Shown here piece after piece: positions 1 through 7,947 of a DNA stretch of 64,000 nucleotides. Source of the stretch: Dysgonomonas mossii DSM 22836 (GTDB taxonomy: Bacteria; Bacteroidota; Bacteroidia; Bacteroidales; Dysgonomonadaceae). The stretch spans positions 434,001-498,000 of the forward strand of contig NZ_GL892004.1 in the NCBI RefSeq assembly GCF_000213575.1, written 5' to 3'. Below the pieces are notes generated by a model. It saw nothing but the letters and a program-made list of their open reading frames with translations, did not search any database and had not been told where the DNA came from. The translations under genes were made by a program, and so were the position numbers. The number at the start of each line of letters is the position of its first letter. Positions within the stretch are counted from its first letter, which is position 1.

Positions 1-74
1 ATTTGAACAGACCCCCAAGTAAGCTCTTAATCCTCAAAAAAGAATCTATCTGAAAGTGTAAAATGCATAACCTT

Positions 75-102
75 CAACTTATAACTCACAACTTACAACT
101 CA
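75..102. repeat. 14-bp tandem repeat, two copies
   Basis: Two adjacent 14-bp units (75-88 and 89-102) of the form CAACTTAYAACTCA differ at one base. They lie just upstream of the first promoter. The rest of bases 1-74 shows no gene. Confidence 0.7.
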
Positions 103-117
103 TAATCCAAAAAAACA

Positions 118-125
118 TATCTTTG
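118..125 (+). promoter_or_regulatory. -7 promoter box for the lipoprotein-glnS unit
   Basis: TATCTTTG matches the Bacteroidetes -7 consensus TAnnTTTG and lies 19 bases before the ATG at 145. No clear -33 TTG is visible. Confidence 0.6.
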
Positions 126-144
126 TATCTTAATTTTTTATGGA

Positions 145-399
145 ATGAAACATCTTGTGTCTTTTATTTTTATTTTATTGATGTTCGCCTCCTGTTCGTC
201 ATTGGACAGTGATGCAAAAAAAGCGGCCGAACTGAATAAAGAATCCTTGAAATATGTAAAAGAGCTGGATTTAGAAAAGGCGGAAAAACTATATATGGAA
301 GCTCAAGAAATTATGTCTGAATACAAGGGCACGGATAAAAATGAAGAATTTCTGCAAGCATATTACAAGTACCTGACAGAGGAAACAAAAGCAAACTAA
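145..399 (+). CDS. Small lipoprotein of unknown function
   Basis: This 84-residue protein starts with a short basic and hydrophobic signal sequence ending in a lipobox-like segment (FASC, Cys at about residue 17), so it is probably a lipidated envelope protein. The mature part is highly charged and probably helical (alternating Lys, Glu and Leu), with no domain I recognise. It lies 29 bases upstream of glnS on the same strand, behind a consensus -7 box, and is probably co-transcribed with it. The function is unknown. The signal and lipobox are seen directly; the envelope location is inferred. Confidence 0.75.
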   Translation: MKHLVSFIFILLMFASCSSLDSDAKKAAELNKESLKYVKELDLEKAEKLYMEAQEIMSEYKGTDKNEEFLQAYYKYLTEETKAN

Positions 400-428
400 T
401 CCGGGAATAAATAAAATCCTATACTTAT

Positions 429-2123
429 ATGTCTGAAAATACGTTGAATACGGAAGAACCTAAGAAGAGTCTTAATTTTATAGAGGCTATTGTTGAGAAT
501 GACCTGAAAGAAGGTAAAAATGACAGCCGTGTACAGACTCGTTTTCCGCCCGAACCAAATGGATATTTACATATCGGGCACGCAAAAGCTATCTGCATAG
601 ACTTTGGTATAGCACAGCAGTATGGAGGAGTATGTAACCTTCGGTTTGATGATACCAATCCTGAAAAAGAAGAGGTAGAATATGTAGATTCTATCATGGA
701 CGATATACACTGGCTGGGATATGACTGGGCGAATGTATATTATGCATCCGATTATTTTCCTCAGTTGTGGGATTTTGCAGTACAATTGATAAAAGAAGGA
801 AAAGCTTATATAGACGAACAATCGGCCGAAGAAATAGCGAAGCAAAAAGGAACTCCTACCGAACCCGGAGTTGCCAGCCCATACCGTGACCGCCCTGTTG
901 AAGAAAGCCTCGATTTATTTCAAAAGATGAACGAAGGAGTTTTTGAAGAAGGAAGTATGGTACTTCGTGCTAAGATAGATATGGCTGCTTCGAACATGCA
1001 CTTCAGAGACCCTATCATATATCGTATTATCAATCGTCCGCATCATCGTACCGGAACTACATGGAAAGCATACCCGATGTATGATTTTGCTCATGGGCAA
1101 TGTGATTATTTCGAAGGGGTAACCCACTCGTTGTGTACGCTTGAGTTTGTTCCTCATCGTCCACTTTACGATTGGTTTATAGATCAGTTGGCAACAGACA
1201 GTTATCGCCCTCATCAATATGAATTCAATAAATTGCAATTTACATATACTTTGCTGAGTAAACGCAATTTGCGAGCAATGGTAGAAGAAGGTATTCTTAG
1301 CGGTTGGGACGACCCACGTATGCCTACTATTACGGGATTCCGTCGGAGAGGATATACTCCTGAGTCTATTCGTATACTAATGGATAAGATAGGCTATACG
1401 AAGTATGATGGCGTTAACGATATTGGCTTGTTTGAGTTTGCCATAAGGGAAGACCTCAATAAAAAAACGACTCGTGTATCAGCTATTCTCGACCCTGTTA
1501 AGCTTGTGATTACAAACTATCCTGAGGATAAGACAGAAGTGATGGTGGCTCAGAATAATCCTGAAGATGAAAACTCGGGAAGTCATGATATTCTGTTTTC
1601 TCGCGAACTGTATATAGAGCGTGACGACTTCATGGAAGATGCTCCTAAGAAATATTTCCGTCTTACGCCGGGTAATGAAGTGCGTTTGAAAAATGCTTAT
1701 ATCGTAAAATGTACAGGCTGTAAGAAGGATGAAGCAGGAAATGTAATAGAGGTATATGCTGAATATGATGAACTCACAAAAAGCGGTATGCCCGAAAGCG
1801 GACGCAAAGTGAAAGGAACGATACACTGGGTTTCTGTTCAAGACTCTTTCGATGCTGAGGTGCGTTTGTACGACCGCTTATTTATGGTTGAAAATCCTGC
1901 CGATGATGGAAGGGATTTCAGAGAGCTTTTGAACCCTGATTCATTAAAAGTACTTAAAGGCTGCAAGATGGAGTCTTATCTCAAAAGTGCGGTGGAAGGG
2001 GACAAATTTCAGTTTCAACGTACAGGCTATTTCTGCGTAGATAAAGATTCTACTCCCGGCAATATGGTCTTTAATCGTACTGTGTCTCTTAAAGATTCTT
2101 GGGCAAAGGTAAAAGATAAATAA
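429..2123 (+). CDS. glnS: Glutaminyl-tRNA synthetase
   Basis: Charges tRNA-Gln with glutamine using ATP in the cytoplasm. The 564-residue length fits bacterial GlnRS. The class I signature HIGH is seen as HIGH at residues 48-51 within PEPNGYLHIGHAKAI, and the KMSKS-equivalent loop is LLSKR near residue 275. The Rossmann core is followed by the C-terminal beta-barrel anticodon-binding region typical of GlnRS. Its presence implies direct Gln-tRNA charging rather than sole reliance on the Glu-tRNA amidotransferase route. It follows a small lipoprotein gene by 29 bases and is followed by a large hairpin that probably terminates the transcript. Confidence 0.97.
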   Translation: MSENTLNTEEPKKSLNFIEAIVENDLKEGKNDSRVQTRFPPEPNGYLHIGHAKAICIDFGIAQQYGGVCNLRFDDTNPEKEEVEYVDSIMDDIHWLGYDWANVYYASDYFPQLWDFAVQLIKEGKAYIDEQSAEEIAKQKGTPTEPGVASPYRDRPVEESLDLFQKMNEGVFEEGSMVLRAKIDMAASNMHFRDPIIYRIINRPHHRTGTTWKAYPMYDFAHGQCDYFEGVTHSLCTLEFVPHRPLYDWFIDQLATDSYRPHQYEFNKLQFTYTLLSKRNLRAMVEEGILSGWDDPRMPTITGFRRRGYTPESIRILMDKIGYTKYDGVNDIGLFEFAIREDLNKKTTRVSAILDPVKLVITNYPEDKTEVMVAQNNPEDENSGSHDILFSRELYIERDDFMEDAPKKYFRLTPGNEVRLKNAYIVKCTGCKKDEAGNVIEVYAEYDELTKSGMPESGRKVKGTIHWVSVQDSFDAEVRLYDRLFMVENPADDGRDFRELLNPDSLKVLKGCKMESYLKSAVEGDKFQFQRTGYFCVDKDSTPGNMVFNRTVSLKDSWAKVKDK

Positions 2124-2145
2124 TTAATTTTATCTATTATATAAT

Positions 2146-2198
2146 ATTGCGTTCTTTACGTTATGAAAATATTTCAGGCGTATGGAACGCAATTGTTT
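2146..2198 (+). terminator. Long imperfect hairpin after glnS, probable terminator
   Basis: ATTGCGTTC (2146-2154) pairs with GAACGCAAT (2185-2193). Inside it, TACG pairs with CGTA, and TGAAA (2164-2168) pairs with TTTCA (2172-2176) around a 3-base loop. TGTTTTT follows. This is an unusually long stem for a terminator. Confidence 0.6.
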
Positions 2199-2222
2199 TT
2201 AGGTGACAGTTTGAAGCATCGT

Positions 2223-2239
2223 AAAAAGTGTCACTTTTT
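2223..2239. repeat. Perfect 17-bp palindrome
   Basis: AAAAAGTG-T-CACTTTTT is a perfect inverted repeat. Its AAAAAGTGTCACTTTT core is identical to part of the element at 34.0 kb. A related GGTGAC lies at 2202-2207. It may be an operator for the following gene or part of an intergenic repeat. Confidence 0.6.
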
Positions 2240-2306
2240 CGGTAATAAGTAAGAAGCTGATGTATTTCAGATTCTTGTTACGATTGGTTTTTTAGGCGTT
2301 GTAGAT

Positions 2307-3442
2307 ATGATTCGCAGAATGAAATTAAAGTATAAAATATTATTATTTCTGTTGGCTGGATTTATAGTTTGGCTAATCGCTATTCAATTTCAAACCTATA
2401 CTTATCCCGATAAAAAGGAGCTGAATCTTCGATTAAATTATCTCGAAAGAGTAATAAAAGAACCTTTAGCTTCTAATTCAGAGGTGATGCTTTTAGGTAG
2501 AGAAAGTCATGAGTTTATGCTATTTTCATATTCTTATTCTACTTATGCCTTTACTAATTTGGCTATTAAAGATTCTACCTACAAAGAACGCGTAGTGCCT
2601 ACAATAAAGGAAAGTATAATAAAGGTTCTGGATAATAAAATAACCTCTTTTTATAACATAAAAGAGAATTTTACCGAGCTCGATTCTATTCCTGATTATT
2701 CGGTGTTATATCTAGGACATCTAAATTTGATGCTTGGCTGTTATCGATTGCTTTCTGATGATGCTACATTTGATAGTCTGAACGATAAAACATCCAAGTC
2801 CCTTTACCTTCGCTATCGGAAGACTTCTTTCCTTAATCTCGAATCTTACCCGTCGGCAATATGGATACCCGATAATACGGTTGCTTTAGCCTCATTGGCA
2901 CTTCATGCTCATAATACGGGAAGTGAATATGATTCTGTGTGTAGAGATTGGGTGCAATATGCTAAAGCGCATTATATGGATGAACGAACAAAGGTATTAT
3001 GTTCTACTGTTAATCCCTTGACCGGAGAATTTGGGGCTCAATGTTAGGATGGAGTATTATGTTTATATACCAATTTGATCCTGCATTTGCTGTCGAGTTA
3101 TACGATGCTTATAGGAAATCGTTTAGCAATGAAATGATGGTTTTCAGGCTTTTCAAAGAGCGATATCGGAGTAGTGAGGTAAGCCTTGGGGATATTGATT
3201 CAGGTCCTGTGTTTTTAGGGTATAGTATTCCCGCAAACGAATTTGCTCTAGGTGGCGCAGTGGTAGCAAAAGACTTTAAGACGGCTCGAAAATTGCAGCG
3301 ATTGATCAACTTTGGTACTTCTAGTTCCGATGAAAATGGAGAGCTGAAATATAATGTGCGTTTTGTAGATATGAACATTAGCCCGATGGCAGAAGCTTTG
3401 GTTTTAAATTCATTAACTATAACCAGGTGGATTAAAGATTGA
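2307..3442 (+). pseudogene. Membrane-anchored hypothetical protein, split by a frameshift
   Basis: Two overlapping reading frames (2307-3047, 246 aa; 3041-3442, 133 aa) look like one protein of about 378 residues. The first has an N-terminal membrane anchor (residues about 9-27) and ends abruptly after NPLTGEFG. The second starts in mid-domain (LGWSIMFIYQFDP) and holds a GDIDSGP motif reminiscent of alpha/alpha-toroid envelope enzymes. Adding one G to the GGGG run at 3033-3036 would join them as ...GEFGGSMLGW.... The sequence does not fit a -1 slippery heptamer in the right phase, so a real one-base deletion or a sequencing error is more likely than programmed shifting. I do not recognise the family with certainty. 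Confidence 0.65.
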
Positions 3443-3475
3443 TATTGCAAGTTGCACTGAAACAATTTAAAAAAG

Positions 3476-3495
3476 AGTTACCTTTGTAACCTTTT
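3476..3495 (+). promoter_or_regulatory. Operator-like repeat overlapping a -7 box (copy A)
   Basis: GTTAC (3477-3481) and GTAAC (3486-3490) form a perfect inverted repeat around CTTT, and TACCTTTG (3479-3486) within it is a consensus -7 box. The TPR gene starts 17 bases downstream. It matches the copy at 21810-21829 in 17 of 20 positions. Confidence 0.55.
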
Positions 3496-3512
3496 ATGGA
3501 TTAATTATAATA

Positions 3513-4931
3513 ATGTCGAAAAAAGATATATCAATACTCGTAACAAAATATGAGCAGTCGGTAGAGTCGGGCAAGCCTATTTATCTTGATGCAGACGAAT
3601 TTGACGAACTGGCGGAATACTATGATTCTCTAGACAAAACAGATGTAGCAAGAAGGATTGTTGATGCCGGGCTTGCTATACATCCGGCTAATAGTTCTTT
3701 GCTGGTGAAGAAGGCTAAGTTTGCAGTCTACGACGGCAAATATGCGGAAGCTTTAGAGATCATAAATATGTCGTCATCTGAATATGACTTTGATCTGTAT
3801 CTGCTTAAAATAGAATGTTACCTCCAGCTGGAGCTTTATGTGGAAGCATATAAGCTGACCGAAGAAATGCTAGAGAAAGAAGAGGATGAAGATCCTGAAA
3901 CGATCTTCGCCGAGCTGGGTTTCCTTCATGTTGAGGCTGACTGTTTTAAAGAGGCTGTTTCTTACTTTGAGGAAAGTTTGAAGCACAATCCCGAGAATAC
4001 AGATGTATTGTCTGACCTGGCCTATTCGTACGAAATGCTGGATAATTTTGATGCAGCAATAGAGACTACAAATAAAATTCTGGATATTGAGCCCTATACG
4101 TATGAAGCTTGGGTTAATCTGGGAAAGCTATATTCTCTCAGAGAGGAGTTTGAGAAGGCGATAGATGCCTTTGACTTTGCTCTTACCATTAACGACTCGG
4201 ATGACAATGTATTGAAGTTAAAGGCACACTGTTTATCATTAGCCGGAAGGGCTGAAGAGGCGATTGAGATCTTTAATGAACTGTTGCAAACGAGTTCAGG
4301 GGATATCTCTATATATTTCCTGTTGGCAGAATGTTATCAGTCTCTTGATATGTTTGACGAAGCTTTGTCGGCTCTCGAAGAATATGAAAAGCTGAATGGA
4401 GAGACTTCCGAATCTATTTCGAGAAAAGCATACGTTTTTCTGCAACAGAAAGAATATAATAAAGCTTCACAGATAGTGCAGAAGGCACTCGCTTCAAATC
4501 CTGACTTTTTTGACCTGAATATGATAGCAGGGGAGATTGAGTTTAAGCAGGAGCGTTATGACAAGGCAAGAGAATATTACTTAAACATCTATACTGAGGA
4601 TAACGAAAACTTTCACCTGACCGACAGGCTAGCTCTGGTTAGCATCAAGGAAGAGGATTATGAGAAGGCTGCTTATTATACAGAAAAGCTGTTAGATCTT
4701 GATCCTAATAATCTGGCGGTGAAGGAGCGATTGGCTTTGCTCTATTTTGAGATGGACGATAATGAGCATTTCAATGAAATACTGGATCAGTTTACCGACA
4801 AAGAGCTTCTTTCGTTGTTTCAGCTTATTTATATTCCACAAAATCCGAACTTATTTGATAGAGATACTTTGATAATTTATTTGAATAAAGCCCGTGAGGC
4901 AAGAACTCTATTCAAAAATTTGAAATATTAA
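3513..4931 (+). CDS. Tetratricopeptide-repeat protein
   Basis: A 472-residue acidic protein with no signal peptide, made almost entirely of TPR-like helical hairpins. Examples are the stretches around residues 145-175 (FKEAVSYFEESLKHNPEN), 180-210 and 215-245, with conserved Ala, Gly, Tyr and Pro positions. It is probably a cytoplasmic scaffold that binds other proteins, but the partner cannot be read from sequence. It stands alone behind an operator-like promoter (copy A) and is followed by the tRNA-Lys region. Related large TPR proteins are common in Bacteroidales. The assignment to the TPR class is secure; the role is unknown. Confidence 0.85.
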   Translation: MSKKDISILVTKYEQSVESGKPIYLDADEFDELAEYYDSLDKTDVARRIVDAGLAIHPANSSLLVKKAKFAVYDGKYAEALEIINMSSSEYDFDLYLLKIECYLQLELYVEAYKLTEEMLEKEEDEDPETIFAELGFLHVEADCFKEAVSYFEESLKHNPENTDVLSDLAYSYEMLDNFDAAIETTNKILDIEPYTYEAWVNLGKLYSLREEFEKAIDAFDFALTINDSDDNVLKLKAHCLSLAGRAEEAIEIFNELLQTSSGDISIYFLLAECYQSLDMFDEALSALEEYEKLNGETSESISRKAYVFLQQKEYNKASQIVQKALASNPDFFDLNMIAGEIEFKQERYDKAREYYLNIYTEDNENFHLTDRLALVSIKEEDYEKAAYYTEKLLDLDPNNLAVKERLALLYFEMDDNEHFNEILDQFTDKELLSLFQLIYIPQNPNLFDRDTLIIYLNKAREARTLFKNLKY

Positions 4932-5041
4932 CATTTTCCCATCATTGTGTATAGTGTATTATTTTTCAGATTATTATCTGTTAAGTCGAATGATAAAGAA
5001 TAGCGAAATGAAGGAGTATAGGGAATTTTTTATTCCAATTA

Positions 5042-5072
5042 TTTGGTAAATAAATATTTTCAACTACCTTTG
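5042..5072 (+). promoter_or_regulatory. Promoter of tRNA-Lys
   Basis: TTTG (5042-5045), 19 bases, then TACCTTTG (5065-5072): a near-perfect Bacteroidetes -33/-7 pair, 26 bases upstream of the tRNA. The remaining stretch 4932-5041 holds only a weak hairpin (CAGAT/ATCTG, 4967-4980). Confidence 0.75.
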
Positions 5073-5098
5073 CACTCGCTTTGATAAAGCAACAGGGA

Positions 5099-5171
5099 GA
5101 TTCCGTAGCTCAGCAGGTAGAGCACATCACTTTTAATGATGGGGTCCTGGGTTCGAGCCCCAGCGGGATCA
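5099..5171 (+). tRNA. tRNA-Lys (anticodon UUU)
   Basis: A complete cloverleaf can be folded: acceptor GATTCCG/CGGGATC, D arm GCTC/GAGC, anticodon stem CATCA/TGATG with loop CTTTTAA (anticodon TTT at 5132-5134), T stem CTGGG/CCCAG with loop TTCGAGC, discriminator A at 5171. CCA is not encoded. It has its own promoter upstream and a strong terminator immediately downstream, so it is a single-gene unit. Confidence 0.97.
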
Positions 5172-5177
5172 CTAAAT

Positions 5178-5209
5178 AAAAAAGCCTTTCAAAAATGAAA
5201 GGCTTTTTT
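5178..5209 (+). terminator. Rho-independent terminator of tRNA-Lys
   Basis: GCCTTTC (5184-5190) pairs with GAAAGGC (5197-5203) around a 6-base loop, flanked by A6 and T6, so it could work in both directions. It starts 7 bases after the tRNA. Confidence 0.9.
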
Positions 5210-5382
5210 CATTTTTACCTACAAGTATACTATATCAATCTACTAGCCCTTTTCAAATGTCTTATTTGTCATTTAAAGCATAATCAATATTCGTATTTTC
5301 TCATCATAAACTATAGCATCCTTTCTAAACATCAAAGGTTAATATAACACAGAAGTCTCAGGACTGTAAAAAAATAAAAATA

Positions 5383-5417
5383 GCTCTTTAGTAAGAGCAA
5401 AAAATGATGTATCTTTG
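5383..5417 (+). promoter_or_regulatory. guaA promoter with an inverted repeat over the -33 region
   Basis: TATCTTTG (5410-5417) is a perfect -7 box. GCTCTT (5383-5388) and AAGAGC (5393-5398) form a perfect inverted repeat with a TAGT spacer exactly where the -33 element should lie, so a repressor could block it. The rest of 5210-5382 shows no gene or recognised riboswitch. Confidence 0.6.
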
Positions 5418-5454
5418 TGCGCATTAAATAAACATCCCTTACTTATCTATATTT

Positions 5455-6975
5455 ATGCACGAAAAAATCATTATTCTTGATTTCGGGTCACAAACCACCC
5501 AACTTATTGGTCGCAGAGTAAGAGAACTCAATACATACTGCGAGATAGTGCCTTACAATAAATTTCCATTCGGAGATGAAACTGTAAAAGGAGTTATTCT
5601 TTCGGGAAGTCCATTTTCGGTAAACGACTCTGATGCGTTTAAACCTGAACTTAGTGAAATAAGAAAAAACTATCCTGTTCTGGGTATTTGTTACGGAGCA
5701 CAATATTTGGCTTATACATCGGGCGGAAAAGTAGAGAAAAGCGACTCTCGCGAATATGGTCGTGCTCATCTTGCCAAAATAGACTCTTCGGAGCCTCTCT
5801 TTGATGGAATACAAGCAGGTACGCAGGTGTGGATGTCACATGGAGATACGATAACATCTCTTCCTCACGATTTTAAAACTATAGCCAGTACAGGTGATGT
5901 AGAGGCTGCAGCATACAAAATAGATGGAGAGCCTACATGGGCTGTGCAATTCCATCCCGAAGTTTTTCATACCACAGATGGTACACGCATATTAAGCAAT
6001 TTCTTGAATATATGTAAGATGAAGCGCGACTGGTCGCCTGCTTCTTTTATCGATACGACTGTCGCAGAGCTCAAAGAACAATTAGGAGACGACAAAGTAA
6101 TTCTTGCATTATCAGGAGGAGTAGACTCTTCTGTAACGGCAGTATTATTGAATAAGGCAATCGGTAAAAACCTTACGTGTGTGTTTGTCGATCATGGCTT
6201 GCTTCGTAAGAACGAATTCGAAAACGTTTTGAAAGATTATGAGCATCTTGGCCTTAATGTGATAGGCGTTAATGCTAAAGATCGTTTCTATAAAGCTCTT
6301 GCTGGGGTTACTGATCCTGAGCAAAAGCGTAAGATAATAGGTAAAGGTTTTATTGATGTTTTTGATGAAGAAGCACATAAGCTCACCGATATAAAATGGC
6401 TGGGGCAGGGTACTATTTATCCTGACATTATAGAATCTTTGTCGATAACAGGTACAGTAATCAAATCGCATCATAATGTTGGTGGTTTACCTGAAAAGAT
6501 GCACTTGAAGTTGGTAGAACCTCTTCGCCTGTTATTTAAAGATGAAGTGCGTCGTGTAGGTCTTGAGCTGGGCATGAAGGAAAATCTTATCAAACGTCAT
6601 CCATTCCCGGGTCCGGGTCTTGGAATTCGTATCCTTGGCGATATTACTCCCGAGAAGGTTGAGATTGCTCAGAATGCTGATGATATCTATATCTCTATGC
6701 TACGCGAATGGGGACTGTACGATAAAGTATGGCAGGCAGGAGCAATATTATTGCCAATCCGCTCGGTGGGAGTAATGGGAGATGAACGTACCTATGAGAA
6801 TACGGTAGCTCTGCGTGCCGTAACATCTACAGATGCTATGACTGCCGACTGGGCACACTTGCCTTATGAGTTTTTAGCTAAAGTCTCTAACGAGATTATC
6901 AATAAGGTGAAAGGTGTAAATCGTGTCGTTTATGATATATCGTCAAAACCACCGGCAACTATCGAGTGGGAATAA
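5455..6975 (+). CDS. guaA: GMP synthase (glutamine-hydrolysing)
   Basis: Converts XMP to GMP with ATP and ammonia from glutamine, the last step of guanine nucleotide synthesis. The N-terminal class I amidotransferase domain shows the nucleophile Cys79 in LGICYGAQ and the His/Glu pair in QFHPEV near residue 168. The ATP pyrophosphatase domain has the P-loop SGGVDSS near residue 220, and the C-terminal dimerisation domain ends with the usual KPPATIEWE. At 506 residues it is full length. It is monocistronic, with its own promoter and a bidirectional terminator. The palindrome over -33 suggests repression, but the regulator is unknown. Confidence 0.98.
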   Translation: MHEKIIILDFGSQTTQLIGRRVRELNTYCEIVPYNKFPFGDETVKGVILSGSPFSVNDSDAFKPELSEIRKNYPVLGICYGAQYLAYTSGGKVEKSDSREYGRAHLAKIDSSEPLFDGIQAGTQVWMSHGDTITSLPHDFKTIASTGDVEAAAYKIDGEPTWAVQFHPEVFHTTDGTRILSNFLNICKMKRDWSPASFIDTTVAELKEQLGDDKVILALSGGVDSSVTAVLLNKAIGKNLTCVFVDHGLLRKNEFENVLKDYEHLGLNVIGVNAKDRFYKALAGVTDPEQKRKIIGKGFIDVFDEEAHKLTDIKWLGQGTIYPDIIESLSITGTVIKSHHNVGGLPEKMHLKLVEPLRLLFKDEVRRVGLELGMKENLIKRHPFPGPGLGIRILGDITPEKVEIAQNADDIYISMLREWGLYDKVWQAGAILLPIRSVGVMGDERTYENTVALRAVTSTDAMTADWAHLPYEFLAKVSNEIINKVKGVNRVVYDISSKPPATIEWE

Positions 6976-6991
6976 GATATTGACAAAATAT

Positions 6992-7023
6992 AAAAAAGGA
7001 CTTCAACTTGAAGTCCTTTTTTT
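6992..7023. terminator. Bidirectional terminator between guaA and the thioredoxin gene
   Basis: AAAAAAGGACTTC and GAAGTCCTTTTTT pair around a 5-base loop. T-runs on both strands let it serve guaA (+) and the converging thioredoxin gene (-). Confidence 0.9.
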
Positions 7024-7043
7024 ATGTCCTATACGAAAGTCTT

Positions 7044-7511
7044 TTATTCCTTTTCTAACAACACTTTATCTATAGCCTCTTTGAGGGCATTTTTAGGGAG
7101 GGCACCTTGTGCCATCTGCGGTGTTCCGCTCATCGGGACGAACAGCAGGCTTGGGATGCTTCTGATTCCAAATAGAGCGGATAACTCAAGCTCTGCTTCT
7201 GTATCTATTTTGTAAATATATATTTCCCCATCATATTCTTTTGCTAATTCCTCCAAAACAGGAGCTACAGCTTTGCATGGTCCACACCAGTCTGCATAAA
7301 AGTCTATTAAGGCGGGTTTGTCTCCCAAGTATTTCCATTCGCTTGGATTGGCTTCGTAATTAGCTACTTTCTTTAAAAAATCTATTTTATTTAAATGTAT
7401 TGTTTTCACTTTGTTTTCTGTTTTAGCAGGTTCCTCTGTCTTACTGTTATTGGTTTGAGCATAAGTTGTAAGCGAGATTCCTGCGATCAATACTAGTAAT
7501 AATAATCTCAT
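7044..7511 (-). CDS. Secreted thioredoxin-fold protein
   Basis: A 155-residue exported thiol-disulfide oxidoreductase. Residues 1-19 form a cleavable signal peptide ending at TYAQ. A linker rich in Lys and Glu follows, then a classic thioredoxin domain with the WCGPCK active site (Cys76 and Cys79) and the cis-proline loop RSIPSLLF. It probably works in the periplasm on disulfides of envelope proteins. A 53-residue cysteine-containing ORF lies 10 bases upstream on the same strand, so the two probably share a transcript. Its 3' end abuts a bidirectional terminator. The domain call is secure; the substrate is unknown. Confidence 0.92.
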   Translation of the reverse strand: MRLLLLVLIAGISLTTYAQTNNSKTEEPAKTENKVKTIHLNKIDFLKKVANYEANPSEWKYLGDKPALIDFYADWCGPCKAVAPVLEELAKEYDGEIYIYKIDTEAELELSALFGIRSIPSLLFVPMSGTPQMAQGALPKNALKEAIDKVLLEKE

Positions 7512-7521
7512 TCTATTTGTA

Positions 7522-7683
7522 TTATTTTTCTTTGTTTATTTCTTTCGATCCGGCATATTGCTGATTCTCATCTATCTGGCAATATCCTGTTACGCAGCAG
7601 GAAGTATTTACTGCCACGATAAAGATACCTAAAATAAATTGCAAAGAACGAGTAGCTATCCACTTCTTTATATGCTTTTTCAT
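7522..7683 (-). CDS. 53-residue membrane or secreted peptide with a Cys-Cys motif
   Basis: A short frame runs from ATG at 7683-7681 to TAA at 7524-7522. It encodes a basic N-terminus (MKKHIKKW), a hydrophobic helix (about residues 14-26, LQFILGIFIVAV), then NTSCCVTGYC and a polar tail. The three cysteines at the end of the helix could be a lipobox, a metal site or a thioredoxin substrate. It lies 10 bases upstream of the secreted thioredoxin gene, and a -7 box (7712-7719) sits the right distance before it. The signal-like start, operon position and promoter argue for a real gene. I do not recognise the family. Confidence 0.65.
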   Translation of the reverse strand: MKKHIKKWIATRSLQFILGIFIVAVNTSCCVTGYCQIDENQQYAGSKEINKEK

Positions 7684-7711
7684 CGTTTTTTTCTTTTTCT
7701 AAAAACAGCTA

Positions 7712-7750
7712 CAAATATAACATATATTTTCCTATAGAATATATTTCTAT
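7712..7750 (-). promoter_or_regulatory. Promoter of the small-ORF/thioredoxin unit
   Basis: On the minus strand TATATTTG (7719-7712) is a -7 box 29 bases before the 53-residue ORF. A 6-bp inverted repeat ATAGAA/TTCTAT (7734-7750) covers the -33 region. Confidence 0.5.
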
Positions 7751-7893
7751 GGTTAAATAAAATAAATTATGATATAGACAACTGGATGGCAATTAAACTG
7801 TAAAAGGATTTGAAAAGATAAAAAGCAAATAAGTTTTAACTCCGTTTTTCGAAGCCAAAATAAACATTCATCACACTTTCATTTATTTTTTTC

Positions 7894-7901
7894 TATCTTT
7901 G
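7894..7901 (+). promoter_or_regulatory. -7 box of mutS
   Basis: TATCTTTG lies 46 bases before the GTG start of mutS. The -33 element is not clear. Confidence 0.6.
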
Positions 7902-7947
7902 TTTTCTTATAATTGATTCATAAAAACATCTAAACTATATAAATACT

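Noticed and set aside
3028-3047. Programmed -1 frameshift in the split membrane gene
   Set aside because: TTTGGGG lies in the wrong phase for a slippery heptamer (TTT|GGG|G), and no stable downstream stem is evident.
5210-5454. Guanine or other riboswitch before guaA
   Set aside because: The -7 box lies 38 bases before the ATG, too close for an aptamer, and no three-way junction can be folded.
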